Shown one piece after another: positions 1 through 12,160 of a stretch of DNA of 64,000 bases; positions within the stretch are counted from its first letter, which is position 1; each line of letters opens with the position of its first letter. This DNA comes from Pardosa pseudoannulata (taxonomy: Eukaryota > Arthropoda > Arachnida > Araneae > Lycosidae): NCBI GenBank assembly GCA_032207245.1, contig CM063505.1, positions 175,766,827 through 175,830,826 of the forward strand. The letters run 5' to 3'. The position numbers were made by a program, and so were the translations under genes. The notes under the pieces are model-generated. The model searched no databases. It was given only the letters and a program-made list of their open reading frames with translations, and was not told the DNA's origin.

Positions 1-654
1 ACAAAGGGAGTACATTGTGACACCAGAGATTGTTCTGTGATATAATGGCTTCTTGTACTTTCTAAATTACTTAGAAAGATTTAATGGAGGGTAAAATGCC
101 TTGTTTGGTAGTTAACGGCAAATGGAGAGGTGGCAGTACACAGAGCCTAAACAAAAAACCTTATGGCTTATGACGTCGATTTGAAAATTTTTGTTGCAAC
201 TATTTGAAACCCTTTCGATCAAGCGCAACAGATGGAGGACTGGCAGATATGTGTGTAGAAAAAAAGAAGACGATAAAACTTTATTGAGGTTTTTCTCATT
301 TACGGTGATTTACGGCAAAGAGAACGACATGTCGTCTGGAGGAAAAAAATTACTTTTTCGTTTTTTTAAATGATTTTTTTAAACATTCCTGTATAATGTA
401 TTTCAATGATATCATTACAATTTATTTTTTAAATCTCTACTTGTTTAAAGAAGTTGAGAATGCTTTAGTTTTTTATACAGTAATTTTATTTACTAGGGCA
501 TTGTATTATAAAAAGGAACGATAGACGAAAAATTTGAGAGTGTACCTTTTTTAAATTTAATTCAACTCTTAGGAGCATGATTTAAAATTTGATTTATTTA
601 TTGAATTTGATAAAATTAAATCAAGTTTTTGTTAGAATTTCTTATTGGTAAGAG
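1..654. other. AT-rich stretch, nothing recognised
   Basis: Only short reading frames and homopolymer A/T runs are visible. No domain, repeat end or RNA gene is recognised. Confidence 0.5.
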
Positions 655-655
655 G

Positions 656-908
656 GCCTTACAAAGATTAAAATGGGCCGGACACCTAGTTCGACTTAAT
701 GACAATAGATTCACACAAAAAAGTTTTTACGGCCAAACCAATAGCAACCCGAATGAGAGGACGACCAAAACTTAGATGGTTAGACTGCATTGAGAAAGAC
801 ATAAGATCCTTGAAAATTTCAAATTGGAAATCCAGAGCCAAAGATAGGACTGCCTGGTATGGAATTCTAGAGAAGGCTAAGGCCCATCCTGGGCTGTCAT
901 GCCACTGA
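656..908 (+). pseudogene. Non-LTR retrotransposon (LINE) RT C-terminal fragment
   Basis: The translation shows the C-terminal tail typical of arthropod non-LTR retrotransposon reverse transcriptases. From 656 one frame reads LKWAGHLVRLNDNRF, matching the usual 'RW.GHV.RM...R' tail. After a frameshift in the A/T homopolymers near 718-730, a second frame (699-908) carries RMRGRPKLRWLDCIEKDI, then NWKSRAKDRTAW and AKAHPGL, and ends in a stop. The catalytic palm of the reverse transcriptase is absent, so this is a 5'-truncated dead copy of the kind produced by incomplete target-primed reverse transcription. Family knowledge: this GRP..RW.D.V..D...L....W...A.DR..W block is common in CR1, Jockey and RTE-type LINEs. 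I cannot say which clade. Confidence 0.72.
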
Positions 909-1886
909 GGGAGGAAGGAGGGCCAAACAGGTAGGACGATGCATTTCGGTTCCAGAATCTACGGGTCCAATTCAATTACAGTTATGGTTGTATTCGTTGC
1001 AATTCTTAATATGCTTCAAGCAATATATTCCAGTCTAATTTGTAATCGTGTACCAGAAAAACTAACATTTTGTCCCCCCCCCAAAAAAAAAAAGAATTTT
1101 AAAATCTATTTCCACAATTTATAAATTTTTCAGTTTTAATTTCTTTAAACTTAAAAGGACAATTTTTTTTATTTTAGTTATTTTTAGAGGAATTTAATGA
1201 GGAATTTGCACATGTGGGGAATTCGAACAACTTAGTTTTTTACTGATAATTCCAGACTCGTAAATTCTAAAAATGTTCTTAAAAATGTAAAAAACAGGAT
1301 CCATCATTTTAAAAATTAATTTTAAAGTTAAGCGAAAATCACGTGACATCAAAACGCTCCGTTATTGGTTGTGACGTCATCGTTCACGACATCCAATATT
1401 TTCTTATTGCTTGTAAGCGCGCACTATTTTCAGTTTTTTTTTCAAGTTCTTGGAATTTTCTAGCTCTTAAAATTTATTTTTACTTAAACCTGAGGGGCTA
1501 TTTTATCGATCTCAATAGCTAAATTATCTCAATTTGTTATAAATGTCTCTTCTACCTGAATTTACCAAAGGACAGTCGGACAATCTTCCGAAAATTGACA
1601 TGAAGTCAATGTTTTCATTCTTGGGAAAAAACCCGGATTTTATGGGAGCAGAAATACGGTGAATTAAAACCCAAAGGTATGTAAAATCATTTATATATTT
1701 ATTCAATTTTACTTAACATGTGTTAATATTTTATTCATGATAATCACAGCTGTTCTGTTTGTAGACATAGATAAGTCAAATAAACATACATATATCATAT
1801 GTATACACATTTGCAGTAGCATCGCTTTTAATAAATAGAGATAGATGTAATATTAAAATAAAAATTGAACGAGGTATTTATTGTTA
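909..1886. other. AT-rich non-coding stretch
   Basis: No gene is recognised. It contains one arm (1369-1389) of a 21-bp exact inverted repeat described separately and a C/A homopolymer junction near 1075-1093. Confidence 0.4.
1369..1389 (+). repeat. Arm 1 of a CRE-containing inverted repeat
   Basis: The core TGACGTCATCGTTCACG recurs on the opposite strand at 2832-2852 with 21 of 21 bases matching. The palindromic TGACGTCA octamer is the classical CRE/ATF-type site. The flanks are also partly similar on the inverted strand (CTCCGT upstream in both), so this is probably a diverged dispersed repeat, not a single regulatory site. Confidence 0.5.
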
Positions 1887-1980
1887 GACCGGGACCGGGA
1901 GGTCCCGATTTCATTAGCCCTCTTGTTGCAAAAAGTAGACCGTAGCGCTCCAAAACTAACCAAAATCAAAACCAAACCAA
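1887..1980 (+). repeat. 3' fragment of tRNA-derived SINE (family 1)
   Basis: This matches the 3' half of the SINE best seen at 60392-60565: GGTCCCG, then CATTAGCCCTC, TTGCAAAAAGTAGACCGTAG, CGCTCCAAA and a CCAAA-rich tail. The tRNA-like head with the A and B boxes is missing, as expected for a 5'-truncated or eroded copy. Confidence 0.7.
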
Positions 1981-3446
1981 TTCTTAGATATTTTAAATTT
2001 GATGAAAAGAAATTTAAAATCTTTAAAAGGCTTTACTTAGTTATTTATACATTTTCAAAGAGCAATACAATTTTATTGCCTTTAATATTAATGTTAAATT
2101 AAAAAATGTATAAAGTTTCTGAAATTAAATTAAATTTTTAAAGTAATATCATTATTAAGTATTTTAAAAATGTTATACTTTTTTCAAATCAGTCATTAAT
2201 TTAATCGAAAAACTATCACTGTGAATTGATACACTTAAAAAAGTATGCATCTCTGAAGAAAATAATTATAATACCTTGAAAATACGTAACCTTCTCCTCC
2301 GCAGAGTTATTTATTAGATAATTATATGCTTTAGATATTTATATGTTTTAAAATATTTATATGCTTTATCAAACATTTATTGTACTTCAACTCTGTGATA
2401 ATACTCGAAAATTAGCAGTTTTAAAAGTTAAATAGCACTGGTTAATCAACAGTCCTTTTAAAGGTATAGATGTATTTTTATATACTTTAATTGTTCTAAA
2501 TTAGTAATATTTAAGCAAAAGCAAGCATTTACTTATCGAAAAATGGTCTTCCGAAACCCATAGAGATGATTTATATGATAATTGGAGGTTTCATTTCTCA
2601 TCCCTTTTCATCGCATTTGTCCAGATTTTACTTGTATGTGGATCTTTGGGAACGCTGAGAAATATCTTCTCATTGCAGTTAGTTGTATTTTTACAGAGTG
2701 GCACAATACAATATTTAGAATATGATTTTTAATGCCAGACATAATAAAAAAAATTCTATTATATGCAATATTTTACACAGAAATAAATTTAAAAGTAGCC
2801 TTTTAACATGTAATCAACATAGGCGGTGTTTTCGTGAACGATGACGTCACAAACTCGACGGAGGAAAAGTATCGTTTTTGAGAGACGTTAAAGAGTTCGC
2901 TATAAAACCCATTAGAAATCCCTAATTATTCCCCCAAATGAAAGAAAAATAGGTACTGTCCTGCTTACTTTTTCGTCTTCTATTGTTTAAAATTAAAATT
3001 AGAAAACGTGAAAATTCCTCATTAGTTTCAGAGGTTTCTCTTTTTTTAAAAAATTTGTTTGAGAGTTAACTTGTTTCAGAGGAAAATGAGTTCAGAATCT
3101 TAACTGAATTATTAAATTCTATATGACAATTTACTGGACATAAAAAAGATAATTGTGTGCTTACTTTCACAAAATTTCTAATGTTAATACAAATGTATTC
3201 ATATAATTGCTAAATAACTTTCTTCGATCAACCCTACAGTTTTTTTAGACTGGTATATTTTGGATATTTTAAAGATATACAAAAAATAACATTTGTTAAT
3301 ATGTGTCGCATTAAATAAAATTGCCCATCGGCAAATAGGAGTCTTAAGGCCATATCACACGTTAACCTGTACGAGTTTCATTTAATTAACGGATTTAGCT
3401 TACGATTCCTTTTTCTGATGAAGAATATGCGGACTTCTCGTATGAC
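1981..3446. other. AT-rich stretch, no gene seen
   Basis: It holds the second CRE-containing inverted repeat arm (2832-2852) and otherwise long A/T runs. Nothing else is recognised. Confidence 0.4.
2832..2852 (-). repeat. Arm 2 of the CRE-containing inverted repeat
   Basis: This is the exact reverse complement of 1369-1389, with TGACGTCA at its centre. The spacing of about 1.44 kb and the absence of visible TIR termini make a simple MITE unlikely. It is probably an old dispersed repeat in two orientations. Confidence 0.5.
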
Positions 3447-4000
3447 AGTTGTAAGAGTCGCGTCCGTCTCTGTTGGTGGTCGGGCGAACTTGTATTCTTT
3501 TGAACAATTGAAAACGGCAGTATTGTACCAGTAATGGTCTTTTTGACGCACGGACGATTAGAGGTGTCAAGTGTGCCGTTTTTGTCAACGTACCGACAGA
3601 GAAAAGAAACTGTGCCTTGTGTGACCACGTCGACGGGGCATCAAAGGGCGTTTCGGCTACTCCAAGGACAAATGTCAAAAAGAGGGGGGGGGTGTCGATC
3701 TCCCCTAAAACCGAGGTTTCCTGTTTGGGAAAGAAGAAACGAGAGGGGACTCCCGGCTGAACTTTGAGATGAGCAGGTTGTCTAGAGTGACCTCCTCTCT
3801 GGACGATTTTACTTATACATTTTAATATTTCTTTAAATGCTTTTTGTTAAATAAATGAACAGTTGTTAAGTTTGAAATCTTCTACAGCTGATTATTTCGC
3901 CTCCATATCTGCTCCTTATACGAGACCCATGCGAAATCATATCCAGATGATTAGGGTATGACTTACAATCGGAAGTAGATACATCGCAAACCGTTCGACG
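3447..4000 (+). repeat. Interspersed repeat X, copy 1
   Basis: About 550 bp aligns almost collinearly with the reverse complement of 7135-7690. Shared blocks include GGTGGTCGGGCGAACTT, the stretch around CGCACGGACGATTAGAGGTG, TAAATAAATGAACAGTTG and the end block with CCTTATACGAGACCC. The AATAAA in this orientation and its higher GC than the surroundings would suit an LTR or the 3' end of a retroelement, but I find no clear terminal TG..CA or TSD. The opposite strand carries an open frame conserved between the two copies, discussed in the findings. Family unknown. Confidence 0.65.
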
Positions 4001-5530
4001 AGTTTACAACAGTGAAATGATTTCACCAGATTGGAGGCAACAGATTGACACATCAACATGAACAAAAATAAATCGGTTTAAAAGCATTTTCTATCATACG
4101 AGAAATCTATGCATTCTTCATTCGGGAAAAGGAATCATAAATTGAATCAGTTGCTTTTTCAGCGCGTACAGGTTATCGTGGGATAAGGCCCTTAAAATGG
4201 TTCAAAACAGGTCATATTGAATTTCTACAGCTCCATGTTAGCTTATTGGGAAAATAATTTAGTTCTGGGTGGTTCGCATTTGAAGAGTCTTTTTTTCAAA
4301 AAATGTTTGCTACGAGATAACGTAAAAATTTTTCTAAGGTTATTTTTGCTGTGGTGTAGTACATTGCTGTTGTTATTTCAAAGTCATTTATAACCCAAAG
4401 TTGCTTTATATCGTCTTTAATTATAGTATAATACCACTGATCTATATTACAATGTTCAAATATAGAACAAATGACAAGGAAATATGCAAAAAAAAATATA
4501 AAAAATTAAAAAGTAAAAGAAGCACTCCACGTGCTACGCCTCAAAAAAAAAAAAAAAAAAAATGCCAATGTCCAAGAGAACGCTGCATTCTTTTCCTTCC
4601 TTCTTTCTACTCAGACAACCCTATACTTTTTCCATTATTCTGAGCTGATGTGTTCGTTGTTCCATTGTCCTTTTTACAATTCGTCTATTCCCGGCTCTGC
4701 CCAGAAGGACCGGGACTCCAAGGATGGTCCTGAATCGCCTCCTGGAGACCAATCACAATTTTCTAAGATTTTTTAAAAAATTACCTTGGTAAAATGCAAT
4801 CTTTCATTCTATAAAGACTGTAACAAAAATTTTCACTATTAATTCAAAGTATTCAAAGCGTACATATAATTTAAGTATTTTTTCCCTTAAAAAATTTAGT
4901 TATGCATAGTCCTGTAGAATTTTCCATTTTATCCTATGGTGAAATTTGTTTAAAGAAATTTTTAAATGTAGAAGTAAAACCATTCTCCTTAAGGATTAAC
5001 ATAGAATTGGAGGAGGTATCCAATAAGACCGGTATCCATCCATTTGTAAGCAATATATCAATTGTAAAAATTCCAGTCTTTCTATAAAATGAAGGGCTTT
5101 TTAAAAGCAACCTTATATCATTACAGTTTTTAACACGACTACAGTGTAACAAAAATGATGCCCTACTACGAACATTTTATAATGTTCATCACTGTGTATT
5201 AAGAATTTCCCTTTAGTTTCCCAGATTCGGTCATAAAAAAATCATTCTTCGTATGTACTTCTTATTTCATTTTGTTTAACGAATGTTGTAGCGCCTTAGG
5301 TGGTAACATGAATTGACCTCTTTTTGCATTCTGTGTTGACTGTGTACTTGTATTGTTACTATTTTTTAGCAGTTAAATTGGTGGTGCATGATACCCCATA
5401 CAATGATCCTGATCATTTAAAGCTTATATTTAAACAACCAAACTTCTCGGCGATACAGCGCAACATGAAGGTCATGGATTACGGTGTCAATCTCCGTTTT
5501 CGAGACCAAGGACCCTGGGGTGCGAAGCTT
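4001..5530. other. AT-rich stretch, no gene seen
   Basis: It contains an 18-base poly-A tract near 4543-4561 and a short GC-richer patch at about 4640-4770. No coding or RNA feature is recognised. Confidence 0.4.
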
Positions 5531-5534
5531 ATGT

Positions 5535-5745
5535 CCGGTTAGATGGTCAACCTTACGCGGGACCCCCTAGCGTTTAGTTCCCAATCATGCTTGTCCTCAG
5601 TTTGTCTACCATAAAAGAAGTCTACCACTGTTTCAACCACTGAAGGGATGAAAGGCTGAGTCAACCTTGCCCAGCCCGAGGATCGAACGTCAGACCAATA
5701 TTTGAAAGAGCGAAGTACTACCCCAACGTCACTGGGTTCAACAAC
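5535..5745 (-). repeat. tRNA-derived SINE, family 3
   Basis: Read on the minus strand, the element begins with a tRNA-like head. Its pol III B-box-like core is visible on the plus strand as GGATCGAAC near 5680-5690. A central segment follows, with CTCAGCCTTTCATCCCTTC on the minus strand. From memory this resembles a conserved central block found in several invertebrate SINE superfamilies (CCTTTCATCC...GG), which I cannot verify here. Only one copy is apparent in the window. Confidence 0.55.
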
Positions 5746-5827
5746 TTCTTTCCCCATTTCTAACTATTTGATAACGAACACCGAAATGAAATAAGCGTAA
5801 AAAAAGAAATCACCTCGATTTGACCAA

Positions 5828-5940
5828 TGGCTGCCTGTTATGGAAAAAGACTATGCTCCAATAACAAATTACTATAAAGAACTTTCGGAAGTACGTGATA
5901 AACAATTTCAATAAATCCCATCAGTAATTTCCGTTTGCAA
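5828..5940 (+). repeat. Dispersed repeat Y, copy 1
   Basis: About 110 bp is similar to 14900-15016, sharing GACTATGCTCCAA / GACCACGCTCCAA, then ACGTGATA.ACAATTTCAATAAA and CCGTTTGCAA. It is probably a TE fragment of unknown family. Confidence 0.5.
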
Positions 5941-7134
5941 CCTGAAAAAAAATATTTGCCCGTAAGCTGATTGTCTGGTTTTAATTGAGCGTTTTTTACA
6001 TGTTGTATTCAAATGAGTGTCTAGATGCTTTGGAGTTTTATGATCATCTTGAGATATGCAGTAATTAATTCAACAAGAAGTTATTTAAAATTCTAGTCTG
6101 AATATATATTTGCACTTATGCTAGTTAATAAAAATTTAAACTCATCAACCTCGCATATGAGGGTGTAATATATAATGATATTATTTCGCTATAAACGAAA
6201 TATATAAAGATAAATAACGATGACAGGCTTGCTAGTTGCTGCGCTTTTGGCATAGTGGTTAAAGAAGAGGTTCTAAACTTTTTCAGTCAAGGATAGGATT
6301 TGTAATTGGTAATTCGACACTGAGTAGTAAATATTTCATCCCCAGGTAGCTCAAATATATCGGTCAATGTCGATGGCCAATATTTGAATGGTGGACATCT
6401 AATTCTGGACATCTACCGATATTAGCTAACATAATGTAAAGTTAAAGTTTGAAATTGTTTAAAAGAAAGCATTTAAAGCATATATTTGTACTGTTTTAAG
6501 AGAAATATTTTTCTAAAAAATAAAATTTAATAGATTTGCCAATTTTTATGAAACACACTTTTTTGGATGTTTTTTTTCTCTGTTAGACAATGCCCTCAAA
6601 ATGATATTATTTTAATAATATTTAGAGATATATTTTGATATTTGTAAAAACAAATATCATTTACTGACATCAAATGATATTTCATGATATCCAGCGCAAT
6701 GCCTAAATACTACATTAGCTGAATGTGAACTGAAGTGAACTTATTTTGCAGTTTCTACTCCGTACGAGGCAAACAACAAGTATTGAGAATTTTTGTAATT
6801 ACTGCGATGTTTAGGAGTAAACTGGATTTGGGCTGGTTAAAGTTAAACTGGAGTACCTTAGATTTTTGTTCAAAAAAAAAAAAAAAAAAACAGGTAATTC
6901 AAATTTTAAAAATAAAGCTTTTAAACAAATAGAAAATGTTTCACTTCAAGAAGTGAATGAATTAGTTTGTGTGATAAAATTATCACGTGGTGACCATTGC
7001 TAAATAAAAAAAAATACATTCAGAGATATTGGGGAATATTGACAAACCTTTCTAAAGATCGAGAAAGGATATACAGGGATATAATTTACTGGGGGTGGGG
7101 TTCAATTTGATGTTGTCCGATACTATATGTAAAG
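5941..7134. other. AT-rich stretch; possible eroded tRNA-like head near 6245
   Basis: TTTGGCATAGTGGTTAAAG near 6245-6265 resembles a pol III A box, but no clean B box follows. The rest is AT-rich without a recognised feature. Confidence 0.3.
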
Positions 7135-7690
7135 GCTCCGAGCGGTCGCACTGTTTCTACTTCCGATTGTCATACCCTAGTCATTTGGATAGGATTTCGC
7201 ATGGGTCTCGTATAAGGAGCAGGTATGGAGGCGAAATAATCAGCCATAGATGATTTCAAACTTAACAACTGTTCATTTATTTAACCAAAAAAAAAGTTTT
7301 AAATAAAACAAATCAATTCAATGTAGATTCAATCTATGGTCCAGAGAGGAGATCACTCAAGACAACCTGCTCATCTCAAAGTTCAGCCGGGAGTTCCCTC
7401 CCGTTTCTTCTTTTCCAAACAGGAAACCTCGGTTTTAGGGGAGATCGACACCCCCCCTCTTTGACCTTTGTCCTTGGAGTAGCCGAAACGCCCTTTGGCG
7501 CCCAGCCGACGCGGTCACACAAAGCACAATTTCTTTTCTCTGTCGGTGCGTTGACAAAAACGGCACACTTGACACCTCTAATCGTCCGTGCGTCAAAAAG
7601 ACCATTACTGGTACAATACTGCCGTTTTCAATTGTTCAAAAGAATAAAAGTTCGCCCGACCACCGCAAGAGACGGAAGCTACTCTTAAAC
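7135..7690 (-). repeat. Interspersed repeat X, copy 2 (inverted)
   Basis: This is the reverse-complement partner of 3447-4000. Relative to copy 1 it has about 30 extra bases around 7285-7345. A frame of about 74 residues (7461-7688, plus strand), starting MTFVLGVAETPF, is also open in copy 1 on the other strand, with only scattered substitutions. I do not recognise the peptide. Confidence 0.65.
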
Positions 7691-9779
7691 TATAATTTTG
7701 ATATTTGCGGATATTTTTGTACTACCTGGGTCTCGCTGTATACTGTATTCAGTAAGTATAACTACAAAATGGAATTAATGATGTAAAATGGTGGTCATTT
7801 AAGCTTTCAGGACATTAGATTTCACAGCGTAATTTTATTCCCGCACTAATTTTCTATTGCAGATTGAAAACACACATGAACAAATATGAAAAATTGAAAA
7901 TGAATTTAGGGTAAATATTACAGGTCACAATTTGTTACTCTACTAATCTAGTATTATTTATTGCCTTAGTTAAAAATTTTTACATTCATATTTTCACATC
8001 GTTATTATAACATTTAAATTTTCATTCCATTGATTTGTGAAAAAAAATTCTTAATTTTAAACTACTTTTTTCAGTAAGTGTACCAATAAAATTACCGTTT
8101 ATTAATTTCAGATTAATTTTTTTAAAAGCAGCTTAACGACTTCACAGTACAAGTACTTTGGAAATGATAGTCCCAGTAATAAGAATTATTTACAAATAAA
8201 ATTCCTTTTTGATTTGATATATGATAATTATTTCATTGAAATTTTTATACATGGGGGATTTGCCTATTAATTACACTTTGTCTTCTAGAATTCAGCATTT
8301 TATATTACATATTTTGGTTTTACCTTTTTAACCGCCACGAGGATACTAGATTTCTCCGAAAAGTCGCCGAGACCTGATAGAAATCAACGTTACAGTATCG
8401 AAAAGAAACGATTGAACATAATTCTGTAAGAATTCTGTAAGAAAATCACTACCTTTTGTAACATGAAGTTCGGTGAACCCATTTAACTCTTATCGATAGA
8501 TTAACAAGATGAACGAGCGAATTAACAATGAAGAAAATAAAAGAACGATCTGGTCTTTGAGGAAATATCAATACAAATCATTCCAGCAGCTTTCGCTTAA
8601 AAAACAGTAAAAAAAATAGCCTACATTAAATATAATTGGTCTACTCTGATGAATGTAAGATAGTGGTCAATTCGCTTTATCGCAGCGATTTACATCAGCG
8701 TTTCCAATCTGTGAGGTGCGGACAATTGCCGGAGGATGTGTGAAATATTTTTCACAAAAATATTTTTGCGCCATATTATTTGTAAATAAATAAAATTTAT
8801 ATCGCAATGTTATAAAAAATACGGTTAATGAGTTTTTATCTTTATATTTCATATATTTTTATGGATACAATTTCAGTTTTATGTAAAAATTATACGAATG
8901 ACATATTTCTCATTGTCCTTAAGATGTAATAAACTTTGTACCATTAAAAAACCTCTTGTATTAAATTTTAATGCATAATATATAGTTATTAATATATTAA
9001 TTAATAGTTATTAATATATTAATAGTAATTTTTATTAAATTTCATTGATAATTTAATATAAAAATAAAATTACATATTTGTGTATGCTATAGAAAAATCA
9101 TATTATTATTATTATTATTAGTAATATTTGCGTTGTTTACAATGTGTCTGGTTTGGTTTTGACAGCTACGGTTTATCTTTTTATTAGATAGTATGTACCT
9201 ATTAACAATAAAAAGTAGGGGAAGCGGAAGAAAATTTGGAAAGCGTAACAGCATAAAGATGGAAAAACGCTGCTTTATCGGGTGAATAGTTTGCTCTAGT
9301 AATTAAATTAATGTATTCCAACATTTGAATGTTATTTCTTTAACATTGCTTCCTCGTTAGGAAAAGATATGTAGTTAAATTTAGTTAAACTGATATAGAA
9401 TGCAAGTAACATGAAATTATGAAACAAATCTTCTAAATTGAGTTTATTTGATATAAATTTGGTATATCTATTTGTTGTAATGTACTTACAACACTAACGC
9501 CATTGTTCATTTTTAAAGGGGAAACACAGTAAAAATATAATACCTTATATTTGGATTAAGACATTTATTCTGTACACTATTTACAAATTGATACCCTACT
9601 TGATCACTATATAACATAACCATCAATTATTTATGTTTTATATTCATATTTACACAATAATTATTACGATTCTCTTTAGTTATACGTTATTCCTTAATCA
9701 AAATACTGAATTACTAACTGAGGCCTAAATAACCGTCATGAATATGTTAAATCTGTTTTACCTCCAGTAATTGCACAGG
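7691..9779. other. AT-rich stretch, no gene seen
   Basis: It contains short A/T-only direct repeats near 8975-9030 (TTAATATATTAATAG units) and a small (ATT)n near 9105-9120. Nothing else is recognised. Confidence 0.4.
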
Positions 9780-10200
9780 GGAGCAGGCAGGGGCTTTCCT
9801 GATGCGGTGTGTCGGTCCGGGCTTTCGGGCGCACGGGACGTCGGTGCTGGCGAGCAGGGCTCGGGATTTCGATGTCTAGCTACTCTTGAATCCCGACTTC
9901 GACTCCCTAACTCTCTTTCCCAACTCCTCACCTCGGTTTAAACGCCTCTTTTTTTTTCTTTGCTAATCGTTTGTTGGTGAAATTTTCCCACATCTGTACC
10001 CCCTTCGGGAGTGCAGGTGGGCTCATTAAAATAGCCCCTTTTGTGAAATCTGACATTAATTTTAACCCCTGCCCCATAACTCACGGTTACATCTCTGTGC
10101 TAACTTGACCGTTACGCTTGTGCCTTTCCGTTATCTATAACTCCTACGCAGGTGTCCCTAAAACTCGAAGTCAATAATTGCATCTAAATTCTTCTTGGAA
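9780..10200. repeat. GC-rich island, probable retroelement 5' region
   Basis: Composition jumps from about 30% to well over 50% GC at 9780-9900, with blocks such as GGTCCGGGCTTTCGGGCGC and CACCTCGGTTTAAACGCC, then a small palindrome-like segment near 9995-10020 (ACCCCCTTCGGGAGTGCAGGT). No long frame runs through it. The composition would fit the 5' part of a LINE or another TE, or a CpG-rich promoter fragment. The repeat reading is an inference from its isolation in AT-rich DNA. Confidence 0.35.
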
Positions 10201-10675
10201 ATTTCTCCTACAGCTGTGCGTGCTGACCATCGTGGGAAAGTAACTTGGTACACTATTTATTAGACAGTTTGCTCAATTAATCGAGTAGTGTTTTTAAACC
10301 TCTGAAAATTTAACCTACCTTTTCTCCAAATCTGTGAACAGAAAAAGGGTTAAATTAGGTTCAACCGATTTGTATACAATTAACTACAAATATCTCGAAA
10401 AAAATGTTCTAGATTGAATTTTTTTTTATAAAATTTTGATATGTGCTTTTATTTTAACCGAAAATGCTCATTAGTCTCAATATTTATTTAGTATTCATTA
10501 ATAAGTATTCACCTAACCGATGTTTTCTCCATATTTGTAAGTAGGAATGCGGTTAAAGCAGTTACTTTTAAGGCTCAGCCGAAGTAGTAAGCAATTAACC
10601 TATTAATGTAAGAATATTTTCTACTGAATATATATTGATGAATATCTTAAATCTAAGCTTTTATCGACAATGAGA
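10201..10675. other. AT-rich stretch, nothing recognised
   Basis: No coding, RNA or TE terminus can be supported here. Confidence 0.4.
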
Positions 10676-10849
10676 TTTGGTTTGATTTAGTTTGGCTTGG
10701 AGCACTACGGTCTACTGTTTTGCTACAAGAGGGCTAAGAAGACGGGGACCTACTGCTTAAAGCCAGTTCCAAACGGCTACGAACATCCATGCCATCGAGC
10801 CCTCGAACTCCGGTACCAAAGAGCAGCGCTCTACCATTCGGCCATCGTT
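10676..10849 (-). repeat. tRNA-derived SINE (family 1), minus strand
   Basis: A near full-length copy read on the minus strand. The head has GGCCGAATGGTAGAGCGC (A box), a B box weakened to TTCGAGG, then GGCATGGATGTTCGTAGCCG, GCAGTAGGTCCCCG and the tail CGTAGTGCTCCAAGCC. The first few head bases are lost at 10849. The possible TSD is weak (ACAATGAGA near 10664-10672 against ACAACAGAGA just after the head). Confidence 0.8.
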
Positions 10850-11459
10850 ACAACAGAGAGTAAACAAGCGATAACATTTAAACAAACTTCGAATATTACA
10901 TCATGTCCGCATTAGTGATGAATTGCAGTTTTAAGCATCATAAGATGCTTTGAGAAGGAAAAATAGAAAATTTTCGAGATTAAATTTATTTGCTGTTATA
11001 TGAAAACACCGGGCTGTAAAATGAAGTTTTATAAAATATACTAGCTCTATTAACGTGCTTTGGTACGGTGGTATATATTGGGGTATTTGAAAGCATCTCC
11101 TTTTACCCATGGAGAAAATACCATTGGTCGTCCTTAACTATAATACAAGTAACATCAACTAACAAATAAATGACTATCAGTAAAATATTTATGTGTCTAA
11201 AATATTTACATCACGCATTTACAATGGCTAAATATGTGTTTTTAAATATCACTTATCTATTCTTAAAATAGTTTTAAAATATCTCTTTAGTTTTTAGCTT
11301 TATACTTTTAAAATTTTATACTGACCGAAGCTAATATAATTCATGAAAGTGGCACAAAATAATATCACGTAACACAAGAATTTAAATGGAATGAAATTAA
11401 ATTTGGATTTCATTGCAATGATATCTATTTATTTATTCAAGAAACGAATTCTTTTTAAA
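10850..11459. other. AT-rich stretch, nothing recognised
   Basis: No feature is supported between the SINE and the start of the Tc1-type element. Confidence 0.4.
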
Positions 11460-12160
11460 CTACACTCATGTTCAAAATTAAGAGAATTTTGCATATTTTG
11501 TCAAATTTTACAAAAAGAACTGAACGAAATGTAAAACCATTGCTGCGAGACAAAGGTGCAAATTTTGTACGTCGAATACTCATGTGTGTGTGGCAGGAGC
11601 CAGTAAAGGGACAGGCTTTATAAGCAAATGTGACAAAATGCGCATTTCGTTCGCTAATACACCTTGCCGAATTTCTTGAGTTTTTTCTTTTAAGCAATCG
11701 GTTAAATTTAAATTCTAAGAATAAAAAGGAGGAATCGTTAACGTTTAGATGATAGAATGAAATGCGCCTTGCAGGGAGGCTAGAAGCAGGCCAGCCTAAA
11801 GTCCAGATTTATAGAGAGTTCAAGCACAGCTTCGTGTGCGCCTTATAGAAACAGTTCCAGGATATCGGATCCCTCGAGAGAAAGCTTGGGCAATGTTGTC
11901 CAAGAGCCACGACGGCCAAAGATGATCCCCATTTGTCCATTATAACCAGGCGTAACAGGGGTGCTACATTTTCTCAACTCTCTCGTGACTTGTATGTAGC
12001 CACAGGAAAAGATTCTAGGGTATCTGTGTCCAGAAGACTTCATGAGAGAGAGATGTTTGTAAGAAGACCTGCTAAGTGCGTCCCGTTCTCTTCTACGAAC
12101 AGAAGAGTCTGTTTAGCATGGTGCAGAGAGCATTAAGATTGGAGTTTAAATCAATGGTAC
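11460..12160 (+). mobile_element. 3'-truncated Tc1/mariner (Tc1-type) element
   Basis: The left end CACTCATGTTCAAAATTAAG near 11463 resembles the terminal repeats of Tc1-type elements. About 300 bp of leader follows, then a decayed transposase N-terminus (11762-12153). Homology stops shortly after the DNA-binding region. The DDE catalytic half and a right TIR are not visible downstream, so the copy is a deletion relic. Confidence 0.7.
11762..12153 (+). pseudogene. Tc1-type transposase, N-terminal DNA-binding region, degenerate
   Basis: The N-terminal frame starts at an ATG (11762) and reads GRLEAGQPKVQIYREF, the first helix-turn-helix of Tc1 transposases, before a stop near 11846. Homology resumes in another frame with KQFQDIGSLERK and RATTAKDDPHLSIITRRNRG, then ATFSQLSRDLYVATG, RLHEREMFVRRPAKCVPF and RRVCLAWCREH. 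That is the second helix-turn-helix and the linker that precedes the catalytic domain. The stop after CREH is followed in frame by DWSLNQW. No DDE motif follows. At least one frameshift and two stops make it non-functional. Family assignment is firm; autonomous activity is excluded. Confidence 0.88.
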
